Shown here: positions 46,166 through 59,112 of the stretch, in pieces | Position numbering within the stretch: position 1 is the first letter of the stretch | Layout of the letters: each line of letters starts with the position of its first letter | Assembly (NCBI RefSeq): GCF_025118155.1 | Contig: NW_026251400.1 | Location: forward strand, 372,001-436,000 | From: Cokeromyces recurvatus | Taxonomy: Eukaryota > Mucoromycota > Mucoromycetes > Mucorales > Mucoraceae | DNA: 64,000 bases | Reading direction: 5' to 3' | Made by a program: the position numbers and the translations under genes | The notes under the pieces: generated by a model | Databases searched by the model: none | The model's input: only the letters and a program-made list of their open reading frames with translations | What the model was told of the DNA's origin: nothing

Positions 46166-47444
46166 GTGGTTTGTTCTAGGATATAGTTTGACATTTTCAA
46201 AAACAACAGTTTCATCCATGATTGGAAACTTAGATAATGCTTTCTTTAGAAATGTATTAGGTGAACCCTCTATTGGTAGTCCTAAAATTCCAGATATTGT
46301 CTTTTGTGCATATCAAGGTATGTTTGCTGCATTAACTCCTGCTTTAGTCATTGGATCAGCTGCTGAACGTGGTCGTCTGCTGCCGATGATTCTTTTCATG
46401 TTTATTTGGTCTACATTAGTATATGATTTTATCGTTTATGCTGCTTGGGGTATTCATGGTTGGAGTGGTCAATTGGGTTCACTCGATTTTGCAGGTGGTA
46501 CCCCTGTTCATATCACGAGTGGCTTTAGTAGTTTAGCTTATACTATTATACTTGGTAAACGTCATGATCGAAATTTTAAACCTCATCATGTATCCAATGT
46601 AGTCTTGGGTACCGCCTTGCTTTGGTTTGGTTGGTTTGGTTTTAATGGAGGCTCTGCCTTGGCAGGGAATGCACGCGCTGCTATGGCTTGTGTCGTCACT
46701 CATCTTTCTGCTTGTACGGGGGCTATCACTTGGATGTGTCTTGATTATTATTATCGTACTCATCATAAATTTTCTGCCTTAGGATTTTGTTCAGGGGCTG
46801 TAGCTGGGCTTGTGACGATTACACCTGGTTCTGGATTCGTCAGTCCTATCTCGGCCATCGTCATAGGCTTCTTGGGTGCCATCTTTTGTTATATTGCAGT
46901 TCATTTGAAGGATCGTATGTGTTTTGATGATAGTATGGATGTATTTGCTATTCATGGTGTGGGTGGTTATGTAGGCTCCCTCTTGACTGGTATCTTTGCA
47001 GATCCCTCTATAGTTGCCCTGGATGGTCATTCAAGCCCTCCACAGATCGCTGGGGGTTGGGTATATGGTCATCATTGGATGCAAGTCCCTATTCAACTCG
47101 CTGAGGCGACTGCGGGTGCTGCCTGGTCCTTTACTATCACCTATATCGTTTTATACATCATGGATCATATCCCGGGTCTCTCACTTCGTGTAGATCATCA
47201 GGTTGAGCTGGATGGACTTGATATCACTGAAATTGGTGAATTGGCTTATTCTCAAGTCGATACATTGTTCTTTAACGGTGATAATCAAAGGATAGTGTCA
47301 AAGGTAGTTGATAGAACAGAAGTATCCGTGAATGAAGGTGTAATGATAACTGACGAAAAGGACATAGATAATACTAATACTAATACTACTAATAATAATT
47401 CAAATGCTTCTCTTTCATTACAACATACAACTGCTTTAAATTAA
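45882..47444 (+). CDS. ammonium transporter (AMT/MEP family)
   Basis: Plasma-membrane ammonium channel/transporter. Start ATG 45882; two exons separated by an intron from 46077 to about 46166 that ends in (TTA)n. Motifs: DITFVIFSMALVWLMIPGIGFFYSGM (first span), YQGMFAALTPALVIGSAAER, AAWGIHGWSG, DFAGGTPVHITSGFSSLAY (first pore His), GTALLWFGWFGFNGGSALAG, TWMCLDYY, GAVAGLVTITPGSGFV and VFAIHGVGGYVGSLLTGIFA (second pore His). Both twin histidines are present, as in Mep2-type and bacterial AmtB proteins. Eleven spans fit the hydrophobic pattern. The C-terminal tail holds ELDGLDITEIGELAY and an Asn/Thr-rich end. Length about 480 residues. Confidence 0.95.
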
Positions 47445-47740
47445 TCATTCTATCTTACTACCGTATGATCATCTTCCTTCTCTCTACCACACACACACAT
47501 ACATACATACATACATACATAAAATAATATCTACATATTAGCATACTATAATTCCCTTAATATAAAATCAAGTTTTCTTTTTTTTTTTAAAAAAAAATAA
47601 TAATAACAATAATCATAATCATACATATACTATATATACACATTTTTATATGTTTATTACTGAGCAATAAAAGAAAATAATAAGTAGTAAACAAAAATAA
47701 TAATAAAATGACTTGTAATTATATTTTTACAATGAATGAG

Positions 47741-49893
47741 CTAATTTGACAATCTTGCTTTACGTTTTTTATCAAGATCAACAACATAATCATATCTTTC
47801 TTGAGTAAGATTATTTTCACCAAATGAAACAGCAGCCAATCTATATAAAAGAATATATATATAAGTCTAATCTAATTCCCATATTTATATACATGTTATT
47901 CTTTTACCTAGCTAAGTTCATTCGAAGCATCAAATCTTCTTGTGAAGGCAACTCTATACCTTTCTCAGAAGCTACTTTACGTTCATTTACAAAGGAACTT
48001 TGAATATACTATTAAAAAAAAAGAAAAGAAAAAGAATTAAGAATAAAAGATAGATAGCTAAGCTCAATAAATTACCTCAGATACAGCATCAGAAATATCA
48101 TATTGTAAATATTTAGCTGTATGAATAAACTTTCTGAAAAGATTTAATGTTTCGTTTGAGGGCTTTTCTCTGTTATTATTTTCAAGAGAAATAACAGTTT
48201 CAAGAGGAATAGAGCAATGATTCTAAGTGATTTATAGTTAGTATATCGTTCACTTTTTTTTTTTTTTTTTTTGTTATATAAACTTACAGGAAGCATTGAT
48301 TTTGAAGTAGATAATGAAAGTACATTAATATCTGTATCAAAATTGTATTGACTATAAGGGAACTCGTAAGTTAATGTTTGGTGCTGAATCAAGTTTTGAA
48401 GTGCTTGGAAATTTCGAACACCTAAATCTACAAGTTTTCCTTCATCTAATACAGTTTCATCCACTAAAAGAACAGTACCATCTACTAATTGAAGTAAACC
48501 GGCTTCTAAGTTTTCGTTAACACTCTTGGGCGAAAATCGTGTCTTGTTAAGCATATCGATTGTCAAAGGTAAATTGACTGAATGGACAGTTAAACTCTCT
48601 AATACATCTGCTACTGTTTTTGTTACTGGATTATTCAAGGCTAGCATTGAGTTCTTTTTATCCGATTCAGTTGTTTTATGTGAAGAAAATCCACTCACGT
48701 TCAAAGTAAAAGATCCAATTTTCAATCCACTGTTTTTGAGAGTACTAATATAAAATTGTTAGTATTATTTTCAATAAATAAAAAAAAAAATCTGTAAGAT
48801 TTTACATTCTAGATAATAGTTGTAATAAAACAAATTCAGCTGCCAACTTATCACCACCTAAAGCGTGTATAGCAATATAGTCAATTAATTGAGTGCGGAT
48901 ATCATTTGCCTGATCCATAATGTCGTCATATTTAGCAAGAGGACTACTTTGAGCCTCTTCAAGATTATTATAAGCAATGGCATGAATAACGGGCATGTCT
49001 GAAAATAAATTTAATACTGATTCAAATTCATGATTTGCCTCCTCCTCATCTTGTTGTCTCTGTAAATCTTGTCCACGGATACCAATCACTTCAATTAATT
49101 GTCCCACTTTAATTGATTCACCCATATCATTGTAAAATTTAACAATAGCTGAAACATGAGCTTGTTCTGGTAAAGGATATTTTTTGGTCGAAATAGTATT
49201 CGATTCTTTGATTTCAAGTTGATTCATTCCATCACTTAATGAATCTGAATTTAAATTATGAGCATTTTTTGACCATTGATTCTCACCAGGTGGAGAAACA
49301 CAATAAACAAGAGTGCGCTCACAAAGATGTTCGTTTTGAATAATATGTTGATCATTAAACTAAGTAACAATAGGTGATTAATCTAAAACATTCAACATTT
49401 CAAGTCGATCAAACAATCATATATTTACCTCTGTATCCATTGGCTCATCCGTATAACGATTACAATGTAATTTTGAAACTCCATTTTTGTCTAATTTTTC
49501 ATAAGCTGAAATGAACATTTCTTGGCCTAATCCTGTATCTTGGATCATGCAACGAAAACGAACTAAACTATTCTTAGGTATTTGTTGAACAGGTACATCA
49601 TTAATTGAAGTAATCTAAAAAAAAAAAAAAAAAAAAAAAAAGGACAGAATTAGCTAATGAATGAAGTTAAAAAAGAAAAAAAAAAAAAAAAGATCTAAAT
49701 CATTACTTGTTGTTTGTTGGTTTTTAATATATCCAAGAAAGCAGGTGAAGGATCAAATGTGGCAGGTGAATTAGTAGGATTTTTTAAATGTTCATCTATT
49801 TAAAAATAAGTAAATCACTCTATTTTATATTAAGTAAATAGATCTAATACCAAAAAGTTCAGCAATATGATCTAAAGGTTCTCTCATCATCAT
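47741..49893 (-). CDS. MCMBP: mini-chromosome maintenance complex-binding protein (MCMBP)
   Basis: Start ATG 49893 (first of three consecutive ATG). Motifs in order: LKNPTNSPATFDPS, then NSLVRFRCMIQDTGLGQEMF (the FRCMIQD signature), LVYCVSPPGENQWSK, VSAIVKFYNDMGESIKVGQL, EVIGI, LIDYIAIHALGGDKLAAEFV followed by LLQLLS, IGSFTLNVSGFSSH, NLPLTIDMLNKTRFSP, AGLLQLVDGTVLLVDETVLD and YDISDAVSE. The OB-type and degenerate AAA-like layout match MCMBP, which binds MCM3-7, assists MCM assembly and unloading and affects sister-chromatid cohesion. At least eight exons. Budding yeast has no orthologue; fission yeast has Mcb1. The start is divergent from the unknown gene at 50 kb, with about 160-220 bp between starts. 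Confidence 0.92.
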
Positions 49894-50109
49894 TATTAAT
49901 AATCTATAGATTAAAAGAAAAAAAAAAAAAAAGTGTAACAACAAGTGGCTTGAAAAAAAAACAAAAAAAACAAGCATAGCAAATCGAATCTACTAGTTTA
50001 CAAACTCAGTGTTTTGTGTTCCTAAAAAAATGTTACAAGTAGATATGTAATGATGAAGTTTCTTTCTCCCTTCCTTTCTTTCTTCTATTTTATTTTTGTT
50101 TACTTTATT

Positions 50110-51315
50110 ATGTTTTTTAATAACAACAATAGTACAAGTAGTCTAAGTACAAATAGTCTATTAAGTACGAGTAATAATCAATTTACTAATCAACAGTCAA
50201 TAAAAACAAATTATTTTAACAGTCATGGTGACAATTGGTTGGATAAAGTGTCTTTATCAGACGTTACTGTAGGAGAAATACTCAAGACTTATAAATATGA
50301 TACTGAGCTATTAAAGCATATCCTTATAGCAAAAACAGAGGAGGATAAGGTGAGTGTATGTATAGTTGAATATAGAGCAGAGTGTAATTATTTTATAGAG
50401 AAGAGGAGCAGAAGAAATCAGAAGAGCAGAGGAAGCAAGATTACAAACTAAATTCATTGACTTACAGCTTGACCAACAACGTAGATCATCCTTATTTCTA
50501 GATGAATCCATCTCACTAGGTATATATTATAAAGGTCATTCTCTATTTCTATGAAACTTATTTTTCTTTTCTTTTGATCATAAGGTTTATCTAATAAAAA
50601 CGATTGGCTAAACACAGCAGATAATAATACCCCACCTTCTCCAGTAACTCATATTCCAACTTCAACTTTATCACCTTTTACTTTATTTGATGTACCTTTT
50701 GCTGATTTACACTTATCTGCACCTTCTTCTCCAGAGCCTAATAAGTCTTCGTCGCTTTTAATAGAAAAGATAAACTTAACTGACAATGATTCTTCAAAGA
50801 TATATCAACAAAACGATATAATATCTCCACAATGCTCCTCTACAAAAAAAGAGAAAAATTCCTGTAAACGTACTTTATCTCGTACTCGATCTACTCGAAA
50901 ACCTTCTATTAAAGTAGTGTCAAAAAAGAATCGATCTTCAGTAATTTCAAATAATGATGAAGAGGAAATAAAAGGAAAAGAAAATACAAAGGAGGAGACT
51001 GAGACAAAAGAAGATATTAACATAAAAGAAGGTAGCAAAAAGAAATCTTCTTTACTTAATCATGATAAAGTAATGGAAGCTCTGAGAGCCAAATTGCAAC
51101 GATCTACACAACAGCAAAAGGAGCAACAGACTGAAGGAAGAGAAGGAATTACAAATATGTCACCCTCAGGTATATTGTTACTTGATTTAAAGAATCCTAA
51201 AAAGCTATTTCCTATTAAATCCATTAGAACCACTTCTCATACTTCTGTCGTTAAAAAATCGACTTCATTATTTTCTGAACATAATCCAAAGGATCAAAAA
51301 CAGCAATTATCATAA
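50110..51315 (+). CDS. unknown protein with conserved Arg/Glu-rich helical block
   Basis: Three exons (about 50110-50349, 50400-50518, 50584-51315). The first gives an Asn/Ser-rich opening, then LSDVTVGEILKTYKYDTELL, followed by KHILIAKTEEDK, and exon 2 EEIRRAEEARLQTKFIDLQL. This GEIL.Y..D.ELL....AK..EDK...EE.RR.EEARL pattern recurs, as I recall, in uncharacterised fungal proteins. The rest is Ser/Pro/Lys-rich with basic clusters (KRTLSRTRSTRKPSIK) that could be nuclear localisation signals. Two starts are possible: ATG 50050, which would add a hydrophobic MMKFLSPFLSFFYFI segment, or ATG 50110; I prefer the latter because 50060-50100 looks like a CT-rich leader. Function unknown. Confidence 0.55.
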
Positions 51316-51553
51316 ATGGAATGAAATAAATATATTACATAATAACTCTATTAAAAAAAAAAAAAATAACGGATGAATCCTAGTTAAGACTGACATTGAA
51401 ATAATTTGTGCCTTAAATGGAGTTTTTTTTTTTTTTTTTTTTTTTTTTTCTTGGATGGATCTTTAAAATAAAAAAAAGTCACTTGGTTTTTTTTTTTTTT
51501 TTTTTTTTTTAACTATTTTTTTTTTTTTTCCTCCCATTTTTTAATTGTGATCG

Positions 51554-53216
51554 ATGGTAGAAAATAAAAAGAGACAATTAGCTTCTGATCGTTCAGTAGC
51601 AGCAAAGAAGCAAAAGAAAGAAGAAGCAAAAGAACAAAAAGAGATTGAACTTGATCGACAACAAGACGAAACTGTAGCAACCTCTATTAATTATGATTTT
51701 GATTCACTTGATTGCTGTGAACGTACAAAGAAAGCTATAGTTGAGCTTGGTTTCCCCAAAATGACGGAAGTTCAAGCACGTACCATTCCTCCCTTAATGG
51801 CAGGTCGTGATGTACTTGGTGCAGCCAAGACTGGCTCTGGTAAAACATTGGCCTTTTTGATTCCTGCTGTTGAGATGCTCTATCGTCTTAAATTTAAGCC
51901 TAGAAATGGTACTGGTGTTATTATTGTCTCGCCTACAAGAGAGTTAGCTTTACAGATCTTTGGTGTTGCGAAAGATTTACTTAAATACCACCAATTGACA
52001 TTTGGTATTGTCATTGGTGGTGCCAATCGTAAAGCTGAAGCAGATAAATTAGTGAAGGGTGTTAACCTTATCGTAGCTACACCTGGTCGATTGTTAGATC
52101 ATTTACAGGTAACTCTATATATACACATATATGTATATAAAATGGAATATTAAATCTAAATTTTATTAGAATACAAAAGGATTTATTTATAAAAATTTAA
52201 AAGCTTTAGTCATTGATGAGGCAGATCGTATTTTAGAAATCGGTTTTGAAGATGAAATGAAACAAATTGTTAAAATCTTACCTTCTGAACGACAAACTAT
52301 GTTATTTTCAGCTACACAAACAACCAAAGTGACAGATTTAGCTCGTATCTCACTCAAGAAAGGACCACTCTATATTAATGTACATGAAAATCGAGATACA
52401 TCTACTGCAGATGGTTTGGAACAAGGCTATGTTGTTTGTGACTCTGACCGTCGATTTTTATTACTATTTACATTCTTGAGAAAGAATATGAAGAAGAAAG
52501 TGATTGTATTTTTTTCAAGTTGTAATTCTGTTAAATATCATGCTGAACTACTGAATTATATCGATGTACCCGTATTAGCTCTTCATGTAAGTGTGTGGTG
52601 GTTTTATATAATGAAACAGCTTAAACAGTTTGCTTACAAAATCAAATAGGGTAAACAAAAACAACAAAAACGTACAAATACTTTCTTTGAATATTGTAAT
52701 GCAGAAAGGGGTATTTTATTATGTACAGACGTTGCAGCAAGAGGTTTAGATATTCCTGCAGTAGATTGGATTGTTCAATTTGATCCTCCAGATGATCCAC
52801 GTGACTATATTCATCGAGTAGGTAGAACAGCCCGTGGTACAAGTGGAAAGGGTAAAAGTTTGCTATTTTTATTACCAAGTGAACTTGGATTCTTAAGATA
52901 CTTGAAGCATGCAAAAGTACCACTGAATGAATATCAATTTCCTGCAAACAAGATTGCTAATGTTCAGGGACAATTAGAAAAATTAATTGAAAAGAATTAT
53001 TATTTGAACCAATCAGCTAAAGAAGGCTATCGATCCTACCTTCAAGCTTATTCCTCTTTTAGTTTAAAAAAGATTTTTAATGTACACAATTTAGAACTTC
53101 CTAAAGTAGCAAAAGCATTTGGTTTTCCTACGCCACCTAAAGTAAATCTTGGTAATATGTTTAAAAATGTAGTAGAAGACCAAGAGAATGAAGAACAAAA
53201 GAAGAAGAAGAAATAA
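51554..53216 (+). CDS. HAS1: DEAD-box RNA helicase HAS1 (DDX18)
   Basis: ATP-dependent RNA helicase of 60S/40S ribosome biogenesis in the nucleolus. Start ATG 51554, Lys/Glu-rich N-terminus. Motifs: Q-motif region [20 protein letters not shown], Walker [38 protein letters not shown] (DEAD), FSAT, then [47 protein letters not shown]. The C-terminal extension (YHAE..., [48 protein letters not shown]) is specific to HAS1/DDX18. Three exons with two short introns (from 52110 and from about 52588). About 500 residues, normal for the family, ending in a Lys tail. Confidence 0.96.
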
Positions 53217-53454
53217 ATAAATAGAATATGAATAAATGATTAAAATACAAGAAGATCTTACCTATCTTTTGCTGTGTGAATGTAGTGTGGTGTGGTGTGG
53301 GGGAGGGAAAGTACGACATTATTAAATTTGAGAAACTCTTGACTTTTCATTGGCTTAAAATCATTAAAATTTCTTACTCATTTTAATTCTTTTTTTTTTT
53401 TTTTTTTTTTTTTTCTTCCTCTCTCTCTTATATATAATATTTACGTTAAGGATA

Positions 53455-54872
53455 ATGGTAGTTGATTCAGCATATAAAACACAAATGAGATTCGCACATG
53501 CTCTGTCCATTGTTCGAGCTATTCCACCTCATAGTACTTTGCAGCCTGTAGTTGCAGATAAACTTCAGTTCTATGGTTTATATAAACAAGCTTCAGAAGG
53601 AGATATAAATATTCCCAAACCTTCTTCAAGGCAAATTGTAGATTATGCAAAATGGTAAATTAAGAATTTACATGATTAACTACATGTATTCAATTCTTTC
53701 CTATTATTTAGGAAAGTATGGAGTCGCATGAAAGGCATGAGTCCTATTGAAGCACAAAAGTTATATGTAGACTCTTTAGTTCAGTTATTAACACATGTAC
53801 TATTTGAATATATATATATATATATGCATATATACATAATATATATACTATTTGCTGATTTACATAATAATAGCTTATACAACGTTATCCTTATCATGAA
53901 CAAACTCCTTTCCTTAAAAAAGCTTTACATAGTTTAACTATAGTAGACACTGATGATATGAATAGTACTCATCAAAATAACCAAAAGAAGAAGAAAAAGA
54001 AGAAGAAGAAGAAGGTATATTCTATATGATATGATATTAGGCATCTTATATTTATTTTAAGTTTTACTTGTAAAGAATTGTTTCAAGACGCTTATGATCC
54101 TACAGAATTTGAATTACAAGAGCACTTTTTAAATCAGTTTGAGCCAGATCAATTAATACAAGAAAGTCACTTGATAAATTCACCGCCAACGTCCAATATG
54201 AGATCTTATTATAATCAGCATCATCCTAATTTTTCTGAATTTAGTCGTTATGAATATCCTTTAACACCTATCACTTCACCTAGTCAGAATTTTGCTACAA
54301 ATCAATGGGTATTAAGCCAAATTCATCACCATAATAAGCAGCCTCCTTATGTTCAGCCTATGGATCTTTTACTACATCAGCAGCATGAATTATTATCAGA
54401 GCCAGATACGATTGATCGAGAAGTAGCAGCTACAACGGCTAATCTAGCATTAAAATCACCTACCTATTCACCTTATTCAGCAAAGAAGCCATTAAAACAA
54501 AATAGACATCATTCCAATACGACTACATCATCTATGTCTACCACTTTAAATAATAAAAAGACAAGCGATAGGGCATTGGAAAAACTTCAAACTGAGGTTA
54601 CTGCAATAACAGAACAAATCGATAGACTTCGACATAGTATCAAATTACGTGAAGAACGAGATCGACAAAAATCAAATTGGAGTATCTGGAGAATAACTAA
54701 ATTAATCTTAAAGCATTTATTAGCTAATTCAATCATCTTTTCCCTTGTATTTTATTTCCTTTGGAGAAAGAGGTCACCTATTGCTTATACAATGATAGGT
54801 TATTTAATGCCTATTATTCAGAAAATGATACGTAAAATATTATTTTGGAAGCTTATCATTTTAAAAAAATAA
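53455..54872 (+). CDS. acyl-CoA-binding domain protein with C-terminal membrane anchor (ACBD5/Atg37-like)
   Basis: Start ATG 53455. The ACBP domain spans the first exons: RFAHALSIVRAIPPHSTLQP, KLQFYGLYKQASEGDINIPK, RQIVDYAKWKVWSRMKGMSP, EAQKLYVDSLVQLL; the YxLYKQA, KxxW and W residues that bind CoA are present. A long disordered middle with a Lys10 run follows, then a coiled-coil stretch (ALEKLQTEVTAITEQIDRLR) and a C-terminal hydrophobic segment (LLANSIIFSLVFYFLW) followed by a second weaker one and a basic end. This ACBP/coiled-coil/tail-anchor layout is that of peroxisomal ACBD5 and yeast Atg37, which tether peroxisomes or promote pexophagy. Peroxisomal location is inferred. Confidence 0.82.
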
Positions 54873-55091
54873 AATGATTCACATATCACACACATGTACG
54901 TCCTTTATTAAATGTATGATAATCACAATGTAGGCTTATTATCATTAGCATTCCCCTTTCTCATTATATGACATATTACCCTTACCTCCTTTCTTTAGTC
55001 TAAGGGATATAAAAAAAAAATGTATAAATTTCAGTTTCATTTTCTTTCTTTTTTCTTTTCTTTTTTTTTCCTTTATTTTAATAAAATATCC

Positions 55092-57181
55092 ATGTATAGC
55101 TGTCCAGATTACTCAGAGTAAATTTGTATATTTTATCAGAGTAATACTTAATACCTATATATAAAAATATATTTGTAGATATTCTAAAATATTTCATGAA
55201 CCGGGAAGTAATGGCCCATTCAATTTACCTTTTCAACGTCCTATTGAAGCATGTAGGAAGTTTACCAGTTCAATCATAGAATCAGTTATTAGCAATATAA
55301 CATCAAAAGTAAACATATATAGATGTATACATACATTATTGTTTTTATTTTAATACATACATGTATATACTACATAATAGATGGTTAATCTCGATTTGGC
55401 CCGTTTATTTACAAATGCTTTCCCGAATACATTGGATACAACTATCTCAAAGACAGTATGTGTACTAAAGGAATCAAGCAATAGTGAGTGTCATCAGCCT
55501 CTTTCATATATTATTACGGGAGATATTAATGCTATGTGGCTACGAGATTCAGCAAATCAGTTATTACCTTATATAAAGTATATTAAACAAGATTATAACC
55601 TTAAACAACTCTTCTTGGGCCTTATTTATATGCAAGCTCAATTTATCAATATCGATCCATATTCAAATGCTTTCAAAGAGCCTAACAACATGGAAGCAGT
55701 TGCAAAGTCTATTGCTTCTGCTTTTAGTAAAAGAGAAGTTGTATTATTAGATGGAGGTAGTATTATACTATGCAAAATATATGAATATATATAATGGAGG
55801 AGAAGAAGAAGAAGAAGAAGTCTCCTTGTTATACGTGTAAAGTTTAATTTTTTTTTCTTATCTTCCTCTCTCTCTCGCTCTTTCTTTTTCTATCATAGTT
55901 TTTGAAAACAAATGGGAAATCGATTCATTAGCGTCATTCATGAGTTTATCATATCAATATTGGGATCAATCAGGTGATGACTCATTTGTTAACAATACTA
56001 TTTGGATGAATGCAATAGAGTCTATCATAAAAACAATTAAACATCAGCAAGAGCCTACATTTGATTTATCTACAGGTCAACTATTTAAAAAAAAAAAAAA
56101 TAATAACCTTGCTTTGTATTATTAGTATAACTTTTTTTTTTTTTGGGGGGGAATAATAATATTAGGTGAAGTATTAGATACAGATTATACCTTTTCACAA
56201 AAAACGGATAGAGCTACTGAAACGCAATTCCTTAATGGACGTGGACAACCTGTAAAGTATACTGGAATGGTTAAAAGTTTATTTAGACCATCTGATGATG
56301 CCACTGTGTTTCCATTTTTTATACCCGGGAATGCTATGCTCTCTGTAGAATTAAATCATATCACACAATTACTATCTAAATCATCTGCAAATCAAGTTTC
56401 CAAGATACAACGTTTAGCTTCTGAGGCACTGCAACTGTCAAAGGAAATTAAAGAATCTGTTTATAAATATGGTGTCGTGAATCATTCAATCTATGGGAAT
56501 ATATTTGCGTGTAATATAAATAATTGCACCTTAAGATACATATATCATTTTAATTTATATATTTATATACATATATAGATGAGGTGGATGGGTATGGCTC
56601 CTCTCTTATTATGGATGATGCAAATATACCCTCACTTTTATCACTTAGTTTGATTGGATTCGTGGATTCAAATGATAAAATATATCAAAATACAAGAAAG
56701 TTGGTATTATCTCATGATAACCCTTATTATTTCTCAGGTCCTCGTGGTTCGGGTATTGGTGGTCCTCATGTATGTTCTCACTATCAGAGTCATATAGACA
56801 TCATCATTTAATGCATTTTCTATTCGTTTTGTTTTAGGTTGGATTAAAATATGCTTGGCCAATGTCACAAATTGTTCGAGTAATATAAAACCCAAGAAAT
56901 ATATATGTGTATATACATGTATATTAATTTTATTATTATTATTATATTAGATCCTTACCTCTTCTGTTGATGAAGAGATAAAACAAGCTTTAGATACAAT
57001 CGTGTCTTCAACAGATAATACAGGATTAATACATGAATCATTCAATGTGTATCAACAAGCAGGAGGGGATAATAATCGTGGATATACTCGATCTTGGTTT
57101 GCTTGGGCAAATGGTTTATTTGGCCAAGCCATACTTAAGATTATGGATGAAAGACCTCATCTTTTAACCATAAAGAAATGA
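55092..57181 (+). CDS. glycoside hydrolase family 125 exo-alpha-1,6-mannosidase (Mug157-like)
   Basis: Start ATG 55092: [20 protein letters not shown], with the second exon giving [17 protein letters not shown]. Further motifs: [37 protein letters not shown] (substrate-site region of GH125), [103 protein letters not shown], and the end [13 protein letters not shown]. At least eight exons, about 500 residues. GH125 enzymes remove alpha-1,6-linked mannose. No signal peptide or membrane anchor is visible at this start, so an upstream exon may be missing or the enzyme is intracellular. Confidence 0.9.
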
Positions 57182-57449
57182 ATAAATAAATACATAAATA
57201 AATAAAAATTGTATCTTCTTTATTTTAAATCAATAGAATAGAGGGAAATAGGAGTTATCTAAATTTGAAATTAAAGAAACTACTAGTAATTTCGTAAACA
57301 ATAGCTTTTATCTTTGTTATATAAAATATGATTTCATCTTTTATTATATATAAAAGAATTCATTTATGAATGCAATGTAGAAAGAGAAATAGAAAAGAAA
57401 AAAAAAAAAAAGAGAAAGAGAGAAACAAAAAAAAAAGTTACACATAGAT

Positions 57450-59112
57450 TTATTCTTGATAATCTTCCTCTTCAATTTCTTCATCTTCAAGAATGTCATC
57501 TTCATCAAGATAATCTTCGTCATCAATAGTAGCTTCTTGGTATTGCTGATATTCAGAAACAAGATCATTCATATTAGATTCAGCCTCTGTAAATTCCATC
57601 TCATCCATACCCTCACCAGTATACCAATGCAGAAAAGCTTTTCTTCTAAACATGGCAGTAAATTGATCGTTGACACGTTTGAATAATTCTTGAATCGCTG
57701 TACTGTTACCAATAAAGGTACCTGACATCTTAAGACCTACAGGAGGAATATCACAAAGAGATGTTTTAACACTATTAGGAATCCATTCAACAAAATAGGA
57801 CGAATTCTTTTGTTGAACGGCCAACATTTGGTTCTCAACCTCTTTTGTCGATAGACGACCACGGAAAATCGTAGCGACTGTTAGATAGCGACCATGACGA
57901 GGATCAGAGGCGGCCATCATGTTACGTGAATCAAACATTTGAGCTGTCAGTTCAGGAACACTCAGGTTACGATATTGTTGAGAGCCAAAGGCAGTTAAGG
58001 GAGCAAAGCCAACCATAAAGAAATGTAGACGAGGGAAAGGAACCATGTTGACAAATGTCTTTCTCAAATCACTGTTTAATTGTCCAGGGAAACGTAAACT
58101 GGTAGATACACCAGACATGACAGCAGATACTAATTGGTTTAAATCACCATAGTCAGGATTATTCAGCTTCAAAGTACGGAAGCAAATGTCATACAGAGCT
58201 TCATTATCAATGCAGAAGGTAGCATCACAATTTTCGACTAGTTGATGAACGGTCAAGACGGCATTATAAGGCTCAACAACAGTATCAGAAACCTTGGGAG
58301 AAGGAACAACTGAGTAAGTACAAAGCATACGATCAGGGTATTCTTCACGAATTTTAGATAATAAAAGAGAACCAAGACCAGAACCAGTACCACCACCTAA
58401 GGAATGACTTAATTGAAAACCTTGAAGACAATCAGTATGTTCAGCTTCTTTACGAATAATATCTAATACTGATTCAACCAATTCTGCACCTTCCGTATAA
58501 TAACCTTTAGCCCAAGAATTACCAGCACCTGATTGACCAAAGATAAAATTATCAGGCTTAAAGAGTTTACCATAAGTGCTGCCCCGAATAGCATCCATAG
58601 TAGCAGGCTCAAGATCAACAAGAACAGCTCTAAAATGTAGATACTATTGATATACATATATATATAATAACTTTATAGAATATTCATATAATGCTAACCT
58701 TGGTACATATTTATTGGTAGAGCCTTCATTATAATAAACATTAATACGTTCAAGTTGTAAATCATTATCACCTGCATATGCACCAGTAGGGTCGATGCCA
58801 TGTTCTTGACTGATAGTTTCCCAAAATTTTTGACCAATCTATATGATATGGCATTAAATGATGTTTATTCATTTTTTTTATTTTTAACATTTGTTTCAAA
58901 ATAATAATAATAATAATAAAAATCGCGCCGCATAAACTACTTTTATTATTTTATTTCATCTCTTTTTGTACTTGCCTGATTACCACATTGACCTATACAT
59001 TTATTTATTTGTTTTTTTTTAGATGAAGAAGAAGAAAAAAGAAGGAGTAAATATAAAATTGATAATTTATGGTTTACAACTTACCAGCTTGAACGTGAAT
59101 AATTTCTCTCAT
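57450..59112 (-). CDS. TUB2: beta-tubulin
   Basis: Start ATG 59112 ([17 protein letters not shown]); 454 residues in five exons. Visible: the N-terminal MREI autoregulation motif, [18 protein letters not shown] (GTP loop), [38 protein letters not shown], and an acidic C-terminal tail (about 30 residues, mostly Glu/Asp, ending EEEDYQE). Counted from Met1, residue 167 is Tyr and residue 198 is Ala (ENCDATF), positions where sensitive fungi have Phe and Glu. The second intron (58839-58975) has a GC donor: exon ..AATCAG, intron GCAAGT..ATAG, next exon ATTGGT, giving NQ|IGQKFW exactly. Its partner alpha-tubulin is at 15-16.6 kb. Confidence 0.98.
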
